Positions 37,559-46,189 of a stretch of 64,000 nucleotides of DNA are shown here, piece by piece (the first letter of the stretch is position 1; the number at the start of each line of letters is the position of its first letter). A program made the translations under genes and the position numbers. This DNA is from Pseudonocardia sp. CNS-139 (GTDB lineage Bacteria > Actinomycetota > Actinomycetes > Mycobacteriales > Pseudonocardiaceae), in NCBI GenBank assembly GCA_001942415.1, contig MKJX01000011.1, positions 1 to 64,000 on the forward strand, in the 5' to 3' direction. Under the pieces are notes generated by a model. The model did not search any database. It had not been told where the DNA came from and worked only from the letters and a program-made list of their open reading frames with translations.

Positions 37559-38686
37559 ATGACCGAGACGGACCAGGGACAGCTCGTGGGAGACGGCCCC
37601 ATGGTCGAGAGCTGGTGGTTGCCCGACGTCATGGGGCTGGAGATCGGGCTGCGGCGCTGGGTGGCGCGAAGGTTCGGCGACGGCGTGGGAATCCGCTGCT
37701 GCCGGTTTCCCGAGTCCGATCTCGCGGGTATGAACGTCTCCTTCGATCTCGACGGACGCGACCGCCGGGGCTGCGACGTGACGGGCCGATACGTAGCCCG
37801 GTCGGCGCCGCGGCACACCGTCTTCCCGATGTTGCCGCCGGTCCACCTCGGCCGGCAGAAGTCGTGTACGGAGCTCGTGACCGCGGCGAGCAAGGCTCCG
37901 GTTCCGGCGATCAGATGGCACGAGATGAACCCGGAGTGGCTCGGCGCCGAGTTCGTCGTCATGAGCCGGTCGGCGGGCCGGCCGTGGCCGAGCAATCCGC
38001 CCTATACCTGCTCCGGCTGGGTTCTCGACTCGTCCGCGCAGGATCGCGCCGTGATGCAGGAGGCCGTCCTGGCTGCGGTGGCCGAGCTGCACCGGATCTC
38101 CGAGGAGCGTGCCGACCTCACGTTCCTCGACCGGCCACGGTTCGGCGCCGCACCTCTCGACCAGCACGTGGGCTTCCTGCGCTGGTTCTACGACTGGGCG
38201 CGCGAAGGGCGGTCGTACCCGATCGTGGAGAGTGCGATCAGGTGGCTCGACCGACACCGGCCGGCCGGCACCGGGCCGATGGTCCTGAACTGGGGCGACG
38301 CCCGACCGGGAAACATGTTGTTCGACGGCACCCGGGTCGTGGCCGTGCTGGACTGGAACATGGCCGCGGTGGGCCCTCGTGAGGTGGATCTCGGATCGCT
38401 GGTGCTCTTTCACCGCTACTTCCAGGCACATGCCGCCGACGCCGGGTCGGCCGGACTCCCCGGGTTGTTCCGCCATGGTGACGTCGTCGAGGGCTACGCC
38501 CTGCTCGCGGCGCACCAGGCCACCGATCTGCGGTGGTTCGAACTGCTCGCGGCGACCCGGATTGCGATCCAGCAGGTCCGGCAGATCGGTCGAGCGGTGT
38601 TCCTGGGGCGTTTGCCGGTCGGCGAGGCGGCCGACGACGTGCGGATCGCGTCCCGCCGCCTGATCGAGGAGCTCCTGGACGGCTAG
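37559..38686 (+). CDS. APH-fold phosphotransferase (aminoglycoside phosphotransferase/ACAD10-like family)
   Basis: 375 residues, intact, ATG after GAGGAG. The kinase catalytic loop reads VLNWGDARPGNMLF near residue 245, where the usual HGD is WGD; Asp and Asn are kept. The metal loop reads VVAVLDWNMAAVGPREVDLG, where DWE is DWN. Relatives near acyl-CoA dehydrogenases phosphorylate 4-hydroxyacyl-CoAs during degradation; others inactivate antibiotics. The catabolic setting favours the former. It stands alone downstream of its own promoter and before a GntR gene. Confidence 0.78.
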   Translation: MTETDQGQLVGDGPMVESWWLPDVMGLEIGLRRWVARRFGDGVGIRCCRFPESDLAGMNVSFDLDGRDRRGCDVTGRYVARSAPRHTVFPMLPPVHLGRQKSCTELVTAASKAPVPAIRWHEMNPEWLGAEFVVMSRSAGRPWPSNPPYTCSGWVLDSSAQDRAVMQEAVLAAVAELHRISEERADLTFLDRPRFGAAPLDQHVGFLRWFYDWAREGRSYPIVESAIRWLDRHRPAGTGPMVLNWGDARPGNMLFDGTRVVAVLDWNMAAVGPREVDLGSLVLFHRYFQAHAADAGSAGLPGLFRHGDVVEGYALLAAHQATDLRWFELLAATRIAIQQVRQIGRAVFLGRLPVGEAADDVRIASRRLIEELLDG

Positions 38687-38801
38687 GCCGTGTCGCGGCG
38701 GCAAGGTGTCGTCAGACTTGAGTGCTAAACTGTCGACGTTCTGCATGGCCGTTGCGGTGTTGCCTCGAGCCGTGGTGGCGCACGCCAGGAGCGTGCTTCT
38801 G

Positions 38802-39518
38802 ATGGGTTCGGAGGCCAGGTTCGTGATCGCGGTAGCCGGGTACGGTGCACGGCAGACTTCGAGCGGCGCCCGTCAGAGCCCGACCCACCTCACTCAGCAC
38901 GCTGCGGACCGCGTCCGTGATCTGATCGTCCGCCGGGAACTGCTCCCCGGCGAGAAGCTCGGGCAGGTCGAGCTCGCCAAGCGGGTCGGTGTGTCGCGCA
39001 GCCCGCTCCGTGAGGCGTTGCGCACCCTGGAATCGGAAGGCATCGTCTCCTACGAGAACAACCGCGGGTACGTTGTGGCACGCCTCGATGCCGTTGACCT
39101 CTCGCAGATCTACCGACTGCGGACGCTCATCGAAACGGAGTTGCTGCGCAGTCTTCCGCGGCCGACCGGCCAGCAGATCGCCGAGCTCGAATCACTCAAC
39201 GACGCCATGGCCGGGGCGATGGCGGCCAGGAACGTCTCCGAGATGCTGCGGTACAACCGAGAGTTTCATTTCGCGATCTTCGAGCTCTCGCCGCTGGGCC
39301 TGTACCAGCGCGAGGTGCGTCGGCTGTGGCACATGTCGGAGGGCTATCGCGCGACGTATCTCTGGTTGCCCGAGACGCGCCAGCGCATTGTCGACGAGCA
39401 CGCGGCAATTATCGCCGCGCTGCGGGAGTTCGACGTGGAGCGAGTGGTCGCGCTGAGCACGGCACACCGCACCGCGAGCGAGAATGCCGTGATCGGGTTT
39501 CTTGCCGTGCCCCACTGA
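38802..39518 (+). CDS. GntR-family regulator, FCD type (paralogue 3)
   Basis: 238 residues, intact. The winged helix contains LLPGEKLGQVELAKRVGVSR and PLREALRTLESEGIVSYENN; the FCD domain ends with SEGYRATYLWLPETRQRIVD and DEHAAIIAALREFD. ATG 38802 has AGGAG ten bases upstream; the frame is open further upstream to GTG 38706, but that stretch does not resemble the paralogues. It matches paralogue 2 (6846) at most positions along its length. With paralogues 1 and 2 it is a prime candidate to read the recurrent 20-bp element. Confidence 0.85.
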   Translation: MGSEARFVIAVAGYGARQTSSGARQSPTHLTQHAADRVRDLIVRRELLPGEKLGQVELAKRVGVSRSPLREALRTLESEGIVSYENNRGYVVARLDAVDLSQIYRLRTLIETELLRSLPRPTGQQIAELESLNDAMAGAMAARNVSEMLRYNREFHFAIFELSPLGLYQREVRRLWHMSEGYRATYLWLPETRQRIVDEHAAIIAALREFDVERVVALSTAHRTASENAVIGFLAVPH

Positions 39519-39588
39519 GGGGTGGGCGGCGGGCTGCCGGCCTGCTCGCCCATGGTGCAGTCGTTCAGGCCGGCAGTGCGCCTGTTCC

Positions 39589-40053
39589 TCAGGCGGTCGA
39601 CGGTCGGGTCTCGGTCCAGTCGACCATGAGCTTGCGTTCCGCGAAGAGCCACGCGCCGTCCTGCTTCTCGAACGTGTCGAGGTACCGGATCGAGGCGACC
39701 ATCAGCGTGCGCCGGCCGTCGGAGTCGAACAGGTGGTGGGCGAGGCAGTAGGTCTCGCCGGTGGCGCGGGGACCGTCCACGGCGATCACGCTCTGCCCGT
39801 TGAAGTGGGTGGTGACGTCGTAGGTGTTCAGGTTGTCGAAGACCGGTGCGAGGTCTTCGCGGCTGTGCAGCTCCTGCGTGGGCTGCTCGGACGTGCTGTC
39901 CATGAACACGACGAAATGCGTGTCCTTGGTGAACAGCGCCATCTGCCCGGAGGCGTCGCGCCGGTCGGCGCAGTGCGCGTAGGCGTCGATCAGCTCGCGG
40001 ATCGCGAGGCGATCAGCGGACTCCTCGGGGGACACGGTCGTGTGCGTGCTCAC
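39589..40053 (-). CDS. NTF2/SnoaL-like protein
   Basis: 154 residues, intact. ADRLAIRELIDAYAHCADRR, GQMALFTKDTHFVVFMD and VASIRYLDTFEKQDGAWLFA are the SnoaL-like family pattern; ERKLMVDWTETR closes it. It is convergent with the GntR regulator and is transcribed alone. A possible role is in hydration, isomerisation or ring hydroxylation chemistry, but nothing decides among them. Confidence 0.75.
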   Translation of the reverse strand: MSTHTTVSPEESADRLAIRELIDAYAHCADRRDASGQMALFTKDTHFVVFMDSTSEQPTQELHSREDLAPVFDNLNTYDVTTHFNGQSVIAVDGPRATGETYCLAHHLFDSDGRRTLMVASIRYLDTFEKQDGAWLFAERKLMVDWTETRPSTA

Positions 40054-40458
40054 ATTGACTCCTCAATCGGGGCGAGGAAGCGCCTTGTTGCCGTTCGAGA
40101 TGCGCCGGACGAGCGGCGGATCGGATCGGAGATCATGCGCGGTGCCATCCTCGGTGGGACCTGTCTCATGGTAGTCGGGCGGTGGCTGCGGGAAACTCCA
40201 CGGTCGGTTGATGAATGGGGCGGGAAGCGGTGGGTCCGGCCGGCCGACGGCCGCCCTGCCCGGCACCGGCCGAGGTCGACCGGCACCTGGGTAATGTGCG
40301 CCGACTCCGCGGGGTCGGCGCTTCGCCGCCCTGTTCCGGTCGGCCAGGGAGCAGCCGACCGGAACAGGATCGGTCGCATTACCTCACGACGAAGCCGTGC
40401 CTTATCCGTGCCTTGTCCGGGTCGTTCTCCAGGATCGATCTCATGCCGATCCTCTCCG
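40054..40458. other. Intergenic region, 405 bases
   Basis: No gene supported. It contains a strong hairpin (40330-40368) that would end the CGNR gene, and no recognisable copy of the three operator motifs discussed. Confidence 0.5.
40330..40368 (-). terminator. Hairpin, probable terminator of the CGNR gene
   Basis: CCTGTTCCGGTCGGC and GCCGACCGGAACAGG form a perfect 15-bp stem with a 9-base loop, about 90 bases past the CGNR stop on the minus strand. No T-tract. Confidence 0.55.
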
Positions 40459-41008
40459 TCAGGCCCGATGCGTACGTGCGTAGTACCGAGCGGCCTTCGC
40501 CCGGTTTCCGCAACCGGCCATCGAGCACCACCGGCGGTTCGCCTTCGGGCTGGTGTCGTAGAAGTAGAGGATGCAGTCGCCGTGGTCGCACTTGCGATCC
40601 GGCTCGCGTCCCGGCGGAGCAGGTCCATGTAGTCGATCGCGGCGCTCCAGCCCGCGACGTGGGCAGGATCGTCCAGCCGGGCGCGTACGCCCCATCCGTC
40701 GGTGGTCACGGACGGCCGCGCATGACCCCAGGCAAGGATCTTGTCGAGCGCCGCACAGGCCTCGGCCGAGGACGGGTCCGCAGCGTGCGCACGCAGCGCG
40801 CCGCGGGCTTCGACGAGCGCGGCCCGCACGGACTCGCTCACGTCTTGGTCGTACAGGTCGGCCAGGCCGACCTCGTCCAGCCATTCGCGGGTGCGTCGAC
40901 GTCGGCGAGCCGGTCACCGGGGTGACGCCCGGCCCTGAGGGTGTTGATCAGGGCCATGCTGAGCGGCTCGTCGGGAGTCGGCGGCTGACGAGGGCTGGCT
41001 GCGTCCAC
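40459..41008 (-). CDS. CGNR zinc-finger / ABATE-domain regulator (two frame breaks)
   Basis: About 184 residues. GTG 41008 begins DAASPRQPPTPDEPLSMALI, the stress-sensing ABATE N-terminus (MALINTLRAGRHP). The frame shifts near 40900 into DEVGLADLYDQDVSESVRAA and again near 40620 into the treble-clef zinc finger CDHGDCILYFYDTS plus RRWCSMAGCGNRAKAARYY, with four Cys and the CGNR signature. Such proteins are thought to bind DNA and control nearby genes. It is divergent from the VOC-PPOx pair, its likely target. Confidence 0.82.
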
Positions 41009-41035
41009 GCCGAAATCCTAACCCATGGTGGCCGA

Positions 41036-41065
41036 TTGACAGGTTCAACGCTAACCCCAGATACT
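41036..41065 (+). promoter_or_regulatory. Promoter of the VOC-PPOx operon
   Basis: TTGACA, an 18-base spacer and GATACT lie 50 bases upstream of the VOC start, between it and the divergent CGNR gene. Confidence 0.55.
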
Positions 41066-41114
41066 GCCTCGGCCGGTTAGAGGAGGCGCGTCGCGCCGTG
41101 ATCGAGGAGTGCAC

Positions 41115-41581
41115 ATGACGGGAGTCGCCCCGCCCTTGTCGACACTGATGACGGGACATGTCGGCCTGAACGTCACCGATCTGGAGCGTTCGAAGGCCTT
41201 CTACCAGCAGGTGTTCGGGCTTCAGGTGCACGCGGAACAGGCCGAGGGCGAGCGGAGGTACGCGTTCCTGGCTCGTGACGGGCGCTGGTGCTGACGCTCT
41301 GGCAGCAGTCCGAGGGTGACTTCCCCGTCTCCCGCCCGGGGTTGCACCACCTGTCCTTCGAGGTCGCCTCGATCGAGGACGTGCGGTCGGCGGAGACCGT
41401 GCTGCGCGAGATCGGTGCCGCGTTCCGCTACGACGGCGTCGTCCCGCACCAGGAGGGCGCCGACTCGTGCGGGATCTTCTTCACCGATCCCGACGGGGTC
41501 CGTCTCGAGATCTACACCGCACAGGGGGTCGCTGCCGGGGTCGCTCCCTCGGGAGAGGCCCCGACCTGCGGCTTCTTCTGA
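41115..41581 (+). CDS. VOC-family (glyoxalase/bleomycin resistance fold) protein (one frame break)
   Basis: About 156 residues. ATG 41115 follows GAGGAG. GHVGLNVTDLERSKAFYQQV carries the first metal ligand (His). After a shift near 41285 come LTLWQQSEGDFPVSRPGLHH, LHHLSFEVASIEDVRSA and the C-terminal ligand Glu in DPDGVRLEIYTAQG. One VOC module of this size dimerises. It could be a glyoxalase, epimerase, resistance protein or dioxygenase. It is 27 bases before the PPOx gene. Confidence 0.78.
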
Positions 41582-41608
41582 CGCCCCGCTCCCGAGGACG
41601 GAGCCCTG

Positions 41609-42517
41609 ATGGACCGCACCGTGGCGTACCACGAGGGGGAGCGCGCTGCGCAGTCGAAGGCGGGGGTGCACGAGGAGGCGGAGCGACGGCTGCCGAGTGT
41701 GCGTGCGCGGGTCCCGGACGTCGGCGCGGCGTTCCTCGCGGCGCAGACCGCTGCGGTGCTGGGTGCTGCGTGGGACGACGGGACGCTGTGGGCATCGTTG
41801 TTGACCGGCCCGCCCGGATTCATCACCGCATCCGAGCACCGGGTCGACTTCGCCGCCCGCCCCCTCACGACCGATCCGCTGGCCGCGGTGCTGGCAGCAC
41901 CTGCCGAGCTCGGGATGATCGCGGTGGACTTCGCCCGCCGTCGCCGCATGCGCGTCAACGGGAGGGCCACGCCCACCGCCGACGGTCTGCAGGTGGAGGT
42001 CGTGCAGGCGTACTCGAACTGTCCGAAGTACATCCAGGCGCGGTCGGCGCAGCCGGCCCCGAGCAGGGTGCCGGACCCGAGCCCCGCGTTCGCATCGGGG
42101 TTGAGTGCAGCCCAGCAGGACCTGGTCGCGACGGCGGACACGTTCTTCATCGCGTCGGCGTCCGCCACCGGGGAGTGCGACGCCTCCCACCGCGGAGGCA
42201 ACCCGGGATTCGTCGACGTCCTGTCCGCGACGAGGTTGCGCTGGCCGGACTACAAGGGCAACGCCATGATGATGACGTTGGGCAACCTGGAGGAGAACCC
42301 CGCTGCGGGGCTCTTGTTCCTGGACTGGGTAGCCGGTGACCTGCTGCAGGTGACGGGCAGGGCGCGGGTGGACTGGTCGCCCGCCGCGGCTGCTGCAGCC
42401 GAGGGTGCGCAGCGCGTGGTCGAGTTCGAGGTCGAGGCGGTACAGGCGACGGCCGGGGCGGTTCCGTGGACCTGGAGCCTGCCCGACTACTCGCCCGCCA
42501 ATCCGCCCGTGCGGTAG
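41609..42517 (+). CDS. Pyridoxamine 5'-phosphate oxidase-like FMN-binding split-barrel protein
   Basis: 302 residues, intact. An N-terminal module (DVGAAFLAAQTAAVLGAAWDD) precedes a second split-barrel half with GECDASHRGGNPGFVDVLSA and NAMMMTLGNLEENPAAGLLF, a pattern of flavin-binding oxidoreductases of the PPOx-like group. Relatives use FMN or F420. The electron donor and substrate are unknown. It is second in an operon with the VOC protein under a divergent CGNR regulator, suggesting a detoxification pair. Confidence 0.8.
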   Translation: MDRTVAYHEGERAAQSKAGVHEEAERRLPSVRARVPDVGAAFLAAQTAAVLGAAWDDGTLWASLLTGPPGFITASEHRVDFAARPLTTDPLAAVLAAPAELGMIAVDFARRRRMRVNGRATPTADGLQVEVVQAYSNCPKYIQARSAQPAPSRVPDPSPAFASGLSAAQQDLVATADTFFIASASATGECDASHRGGNPGFVDVLSATRLRWPDYKGNAMMMTLGNLEENPAAGLLFLDWVAGDLLQVTGRARVDWSPAAAAAAEGAQRVVEFEVEAVQATAGAVPWTWSLPDYSPANPPVR

Positions 42518-42940
42518 GGGCGATCCGCCGCACCGACCCGACACCGACTCCACCGCAGCCGTTTGGGCGATTCGCTGCCTTTGACCGAAAACATGATCAG
42601 TCAAGGGCCCTGCATTCATGATCGATCGGTTCCAGATCAAGCTCAATGATCATTGTGTCGGTGGGTAGATCGCCTGCCCCGGGGCCGCGGCCGGGATCCT
42701 CGGAGTTTTCCGTTGCCCCCGCCGCACCCCCCGTGTAACCTTCCATACGAGTGAGACACAACTTGTGGCTGACCGGTCGCCAGTTGTGATCGCAAACTCG
42801 GATCTGCTGGATCAGCGTCACTCGGCGATCAGGATCGACGGAGGCCCCGTCGGACGAGTGGGTTTCAACCGCTCAGCGCCGAGACGGACACCGGGTGATT
42901 GATCCGGTGGGGGAGTTCCCAACAACGGTAGGAGATTGAC
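42518..42940. other. Intergenic region upstream of the nitrilase
   Basis: No gene supported; an open frame at 42597-42821 on the minus strand has no plausible start context. The segment 42580-42800 is less GC-rich than its surroundings and contains the palindrome CACAACTTGTG at the centre of a longer operator-like element (42751-42773). Confidence 0.5.
42751..42773. promoter_or_regulatory. Operator-like palindrome upstream of the nitrilase
   Basis: The 11-bp perfect palindrome CACAACTTGTG (42757-42767) sits in a 23-bp window sharing 14 positions with the palindrome before glcD (46138-46160): AG-N3-CAACTTGT-N2-CT in both. A second half, AGTTGTG, lies at 42782-42788. Confidence 0.5.
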
Positions 42941-43936
42941 ATGGCAGTCGAGTACCCGTCGTTCAAGGCCGCTGCAGTTCAGTCCGAGCCGGCGTACCTC
43001 GATATCGACGCCACCCTGGACAAGGCGTGCGACTTCATCGCCGAGGCAGCTCGAAACGGTGCGCGGCTGGTCGCGTTCCCGGAAGCATACCTTCCCGGGT
43101 ACCCGATCTTTGCCTTCATGGGCGACACCAACTACGTCCAGCGGCACTACCACGAGCTGTACAAGAACTCGGTGGAGGTCCCGAGCGAAGCGATCCGCCG
43201 GCTGAGCCTGGCGGCCCGTCAGAACGACGTGCACCTGTGCATGTCCTGTGACGAGAAGGACGGCGGATCGCTCTACCTCACACAGTTCTGGTTCAGCCCG
43301 ACCGGCGACCTGATGGGGAAGCACCGGAAGCTGCGGCCCTCCGGCGCCGAGCGCCTGATCTGGGGCGAGGGATCAGGGGCCCTCATGCCCGTGTTCCAGA
43401 CCGAGATCGGCAACCTCGGCGGCCTGCAGTGCTGGGAGCATTACGTCCCGCTCGACCTCGGCGCCATGAACGGCCAGAACGAACAGGTGCACGTCGCGTC
43501 CTGGCCCGGCTCGGACCTCTTCCCGCACGATGTCGAGATCGGCAGCCGTTACTACGCGATGTCGACCCAGACCTACGTGCTCATGACCTCCAACGTGTAC
43601 GGCCCGGTCACTGCCGCGAAGGTCTGTGAGACCCCTGAGCAGGAGAAGTTCTATCACGAGCTCTCCCGTTGCCAGACCGCCATCTACGGACCCGACGGCG
43701 TCGCCATCAGCGAGGTCATCCCCGTCGGCGAGGAAGGCATCGCGTACGGGGACATCGACCTCAGCAAGATCATCGACCAGAAGTACTACATGGACCCGGC
43801 CGGCCACTACTCCAACCGGGACCTCACCATGACGCTCGATCGACGACGCCAGCCCACTGTCGGCATCATCGGAAACGAGCAGGACAACTCGATCTCCTTC
43901 GACGTGCTCAACCCGCTCGTCAACGTCGAGGCCTGA
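42941..43936 (+). CDS. Nitrilase
   Basis: 331 residues, intact, ATG after AGGAGA. It hydrolyses a nitrile to the carboxylic acid and ammonia. The catalytic triad is visible: Glu in VAFPEAYLPGYPIF near residue 48, Lys in GKHRKLRPSGAERLIWGEG near 130 and Cys in GGLQCWEHYVPLDLGAMNGQ near 165. The length and CWEH motif are those of true nitrilases, not amidases. No aldoxime dehydratase or nitrile hydratase accompanies it. Because its upstream palindrome resembles that of the glc operon, a hydroxynitrile such as glycolonitrile, giving glycolate, is an attractive but unproven substrate. Confidence 0.92.
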   Translation: MAVEYPSFKAAAVQSEPAYLDIDATLDKACDFIAEAARNGARLVAFPEAYLPGYPIFAFMGDTNYVQRHYHELYKNSVEVPSEAIRRLSLAARQNDVHLCMSCDEKDGGSLYLTQFWFSPTGDLMGKHRKLRPSGAERLIWGEGSGALMPVFQTEIGNLGGLQCWEHYVPLDLGAMNGQNEQVHVASWPGSDLFPHDVEIGSRYYAMSTQTYVLMTSNVYGPVTAAKVCETPEQEKFYHELSRCQTAIYGPDGVAISEVIPVGEEGIAYGDIDLSKIIDQKYYMDPAGHYSNRDLTMTLDRRRQPTVGIIGNEQDNSISFDVLNPLVNVEA

Positions 43937-44315
43937 GAGACCGAAGGCTGACCCGCACCGTGCGCGGCCGGACAGCCGTCCGCGCGCACGGCTGATGTTC
44001 GGGCACTGGGCACGTTTTCCAGCCAGCGGCGATCGTGTGAGTCGAATGGCGTCCGTAGCGTGATGCCAGCCGATCCGATCGCGGCCGGGTGGGGCCTCGA
44101 TTGCCGCTCCCGGAGGCACCCGCCCGGCATCCGCAGCATTACCCGTATCACGATCCGGGTAATGCTGCGGATGGAACTTCATCGCGGCACCGCGGTCATC
44201 CCGGTTTCGCGCCGGCGAACGTCACTGCTTCCAGGCCGGTGCCGGATCGACCGATGACGGTCACGTGCCGGAGGCCGCGGAATCGATGGTTCGGCTCCAA
44301 AGGAGGAGGATCGGG
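43937..44315. other. Intergenic region with a perfect inverted repeat
   Basis: No gene supported. An 18-bp perfect inverted repeat (44128-44173) lies 190 bases after the nitrilase stop. The DUF1097 gene begins after a strong Shine-Dalgarno at the right end. Confidence 0.5.
44128..44173. repeat. Perfect 18-bp inverted repeat (hairpin)
   Basis: CATCCGCAGCATTACCCG and CGGGTAATGCTGCGGATG pair completely around the 10-base loop TATCACGATC. It could be the nitrilase terminator, although 190 bases after the stop is far and there is no T-tract, or a large dyad operator before the DUF1097 gene. Confidence 0.7.
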
Positions 44316-44842
44316 ATGAGTGAGCGGACGGCGCTGACGGTAAGTGTGGGAGTGTGGGGGCACTCGCGACATGGTTGACGGCCACCGTGCTGCCCGTGCC
44401 GGTCTGGGTTGTCTTCCTGGCGTGGGCGTGTTCATTCCTCGTCGGAAATGGGGCCGGAGCAGTGATGCGGTCGGTGGCGGCGAATCTCACCGGCGTCGTG
44501 GTGGCGACCGCCACGCTTCTCGTCGTGACCGTCGGAGGCGGCGGGGAGCTCCTTCTCGGTTTCGCGGTGGGCCTCGGAAGTGCGTTGATGATAGCGCTCT
44601 CCCGGTTCCAGGTCGTCGCCGCCGCACCGGCGATCGTGCTGGGCTTCGCGTGCACGGTCGGTACTGTTGCGGTCCTTGACGTACCGGTCACGGATCTGTC
44701 GGTTTCCGGTCCGGCCTTGGTCGCTGCGTTCGCCGTCGTCGTCGGTGGTGTCTTCGGATTCCTGAGCGGCCGTACCGCGACGCTGCTGACCCGTCGCCGG
44801 AACAACGGCGAGGATCCAGCGGTGGGTGGTGCCACCGCGTAG
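44316..44842 (+). CDS. DUF1097 membrane protein (one frame break)
   Basis: About 176 residues. ATG 44316 follows AGGAGGA; MSERTALTVSVGV is followed by a one-base shift near 44350 into GALATWLTATVLPVPVWVVF. About five hydrophobic helices follow (FLAWACSFLVGNGAGAVMRS; GVVVATATLLVVTVGGGGE; PAIVLGFACTVGTVAVLDV; AAFAVVVGGVFGFLSG). DUF1097 proteins have no assigned biochemical role; a small-molecule transport function is often supposed. It lies between the nitrilase and the glycolate regulator and may serve one of them. Confidence 0.75.
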
Positions 44843-45160
44843 CTCGCGCGGAGTGAAGGACGTGTCGCGGAGCTCTGCGTTCGGATTCGACCGGAGCGCC
44901 TTCGCCGGATGCGTGGGTCAGGTGAGGCGCCGGCGGTCTCGGGTCTGCAGGTCTGCACGAGATCGTGCGCCGCACCGGGATGCGGGCGCGGCGCACGATC
45001 ACCCGTGTCCCGGCTGGACGGCCCGCCGGCGCCGGGGCGGGCAGCGGCCCGGTCGGTGAACCGCTCCGACCAGCCTCCCGGGCGGCGGCCCTCACGCAGT
45101 CGAGGTCCGACGTTTACCATCCATCCAAGTCGTATTCCAGATGGATCGGAGTGTTGGGGG
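44843..45160. other. Intergenic region, 318 bases
   Basis: No gene. Near its right end lies an operator-like element (45118-45140) just before the GntR start. Otherwise nothing recognisable. Confidence 0.45.
45118..45146. promoter_or_regulatory. Operator-like element upstream of the glycolate GntR regulator
   Basis: The window 45118-45140 contains CCAAGTCGTAT at its centre and shares 13 of 23 positions with the glcD palindrome. It overlaps a 7-bp inverted repeat ATCCATC-N14-GATGGAT (45119-45146). It ends 15 bases before the regulator ATG, so autoregulation is plausible. Confidence 0.4.
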
Positions 45161-45849
45161 ATGGCACCGAGCGCGCGTCAGGGTCAGGGGGGAGGGCCCG
45201 CCAAGGACCGGGCGCTGGACTACGTGAAGCGCCGGATTCTCAGCGGGGCGTTCATGGGGGCGATCTGATCACCGAGGGCGAGGTGGCCAAGGCCCTCGAC
45301 ATGTCGAGAACGCCCGTTCGCGAGGCCTTCCTGCGGCTGGAGGCCGACGGCCTGCTCCGCCTGTATCCGCAGAGGGGCGCTCTCGTGGTTCCCGTCTCGC
45401 CGGCGGAGGTCCGCGAGGTGATGGAGTCGCGGTTGCTGGTGGAGCAGTTCGCGGCGCAGAAGGTTCTCGCGCACGACGACGCGGAGCGGGCGCGGATCGT
45501 GCAGGCCATGCGTGATCAGCTGGAGCAGCAGCGGCAGGCGGCTGCGGCCGGGCGACTGCCGGACTTTCTCGAGGCGGACAGGGCCTTCCACACGGTGCTG
45601 CTGGAGAACGCGCGGAACCAGATCATCTTCGCGCTCTACGGGTCGCTGCGGGACCGACAGATCCGCATGATCGGCGAGTCCGCCGTTCGCGACCCCGGCC
45701 GCATGTCGGCGATCCTCGACGAGCACGAGGAGATCGCCGCGGCGCTCGCGGCGGGCGACACGGTGATGGCGACGGAAGCGATCCGCAACCACCTCACCGG
45801 CACCGCGCTGGCTCTGGGGCTCTCACTGCAAGCCGGCATCGCCAGGTAG
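45161..45849 (+). CDS. GntR-family FCD regulator, probable glycolate/glyoxylate regulator (one frame break)
   Basis: About 229 residues. ATG 45161 begins MAPSARQGQGGGPAKDRALD and YVKRRILSGAF. A one-base loss near 45258 shifts to ITEGEVAKALDMSRTPVREA, the recognition helix region, then LYPQRGALVVPVSPAEVREV and an FCD domain with FLEADRAFHTVLLENARNQI. It is not close to the three island paralogues. Position directly before the glc operon, on the same strand, and the related palindromes in front of both argue that it controls glycolate use. Confidence 0.82.
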
Positions 45850-46189
45850 CGACCGTGGCGCTGGTCGGGTGCCGGCGTCATGAGCGGTGCCGGCTGCGCC
45901 GGGTCGCCGTGATCGGCCGGCGCCCCATGTCCGGTGCCGCCAGGGATCAGGGACGGTTCTGAGCCTGCTCCGGGGCGGGCGTACGCGCAGCCGGCGGTAC
46001 GCGTGCGTGGCCCGACGTCGGCTTCCGCATCGATCGCCCTGAGCGGGGCGGTCCTTGCTCGTCACGCCGGCCGGATGGCCGGCATGTGTGGCGCGCGTCA
46101 CATACACCTGGGCGGCCGATACCCATCTCGCTACCGTCTTAGGTGCAACTTGTATCTAAGTAGTAGCTATCAGGCTGGGGAGGGTGACG
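45850..46189. other. Intergenic region before the glycolate operon
   Basis: No gene. It carries a 23-bp palindrome (46138-46160) 29 bases before the glcD start. The rest is GC-rich without clear signals. Confidence 0.5.
46138..46160. promoter_or_regulatory. Palindromic operator of the glycolate operon
   Basis: CTTAGGTGCAA-C-TTGTATCTAAG is a 23-bp dyad in which 9 of 11 positions per arm are symmetric. Its AG-N3-CAACTTGT-N2-CT core recurs before the nitrilase. It is well placed to control glcD transcription. Confidence 0.6.

Noticed and set aside
38700-38760. A copy of the 20-bp element before the third GntR gene
   Set aside because: CTGTCGACGTTCTGCATGGC fails at the invariant C7 and C19 positions.
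38706-38801. Upstream extension of the third GntR gene to GTG 38706
   Set aside because: The extra residues do not resemble the paralogues and the stretch contains promoter-like TTGAGT-N17-CTGCAT; ATG 38802 with AGGAG is better.
42597-42821. Small 74-codon open frame on the minus strand before the nitrilase
   Set aside because: No Shine-Dalgarno, no homology pattern, and it covers the operator-like palindrome and promoter region.
44060-44319. Short open frames through the inverted repeat at 44128-44173
   Set aside because: They read through a perfect hairpin and have no plausible ribosome binding site.
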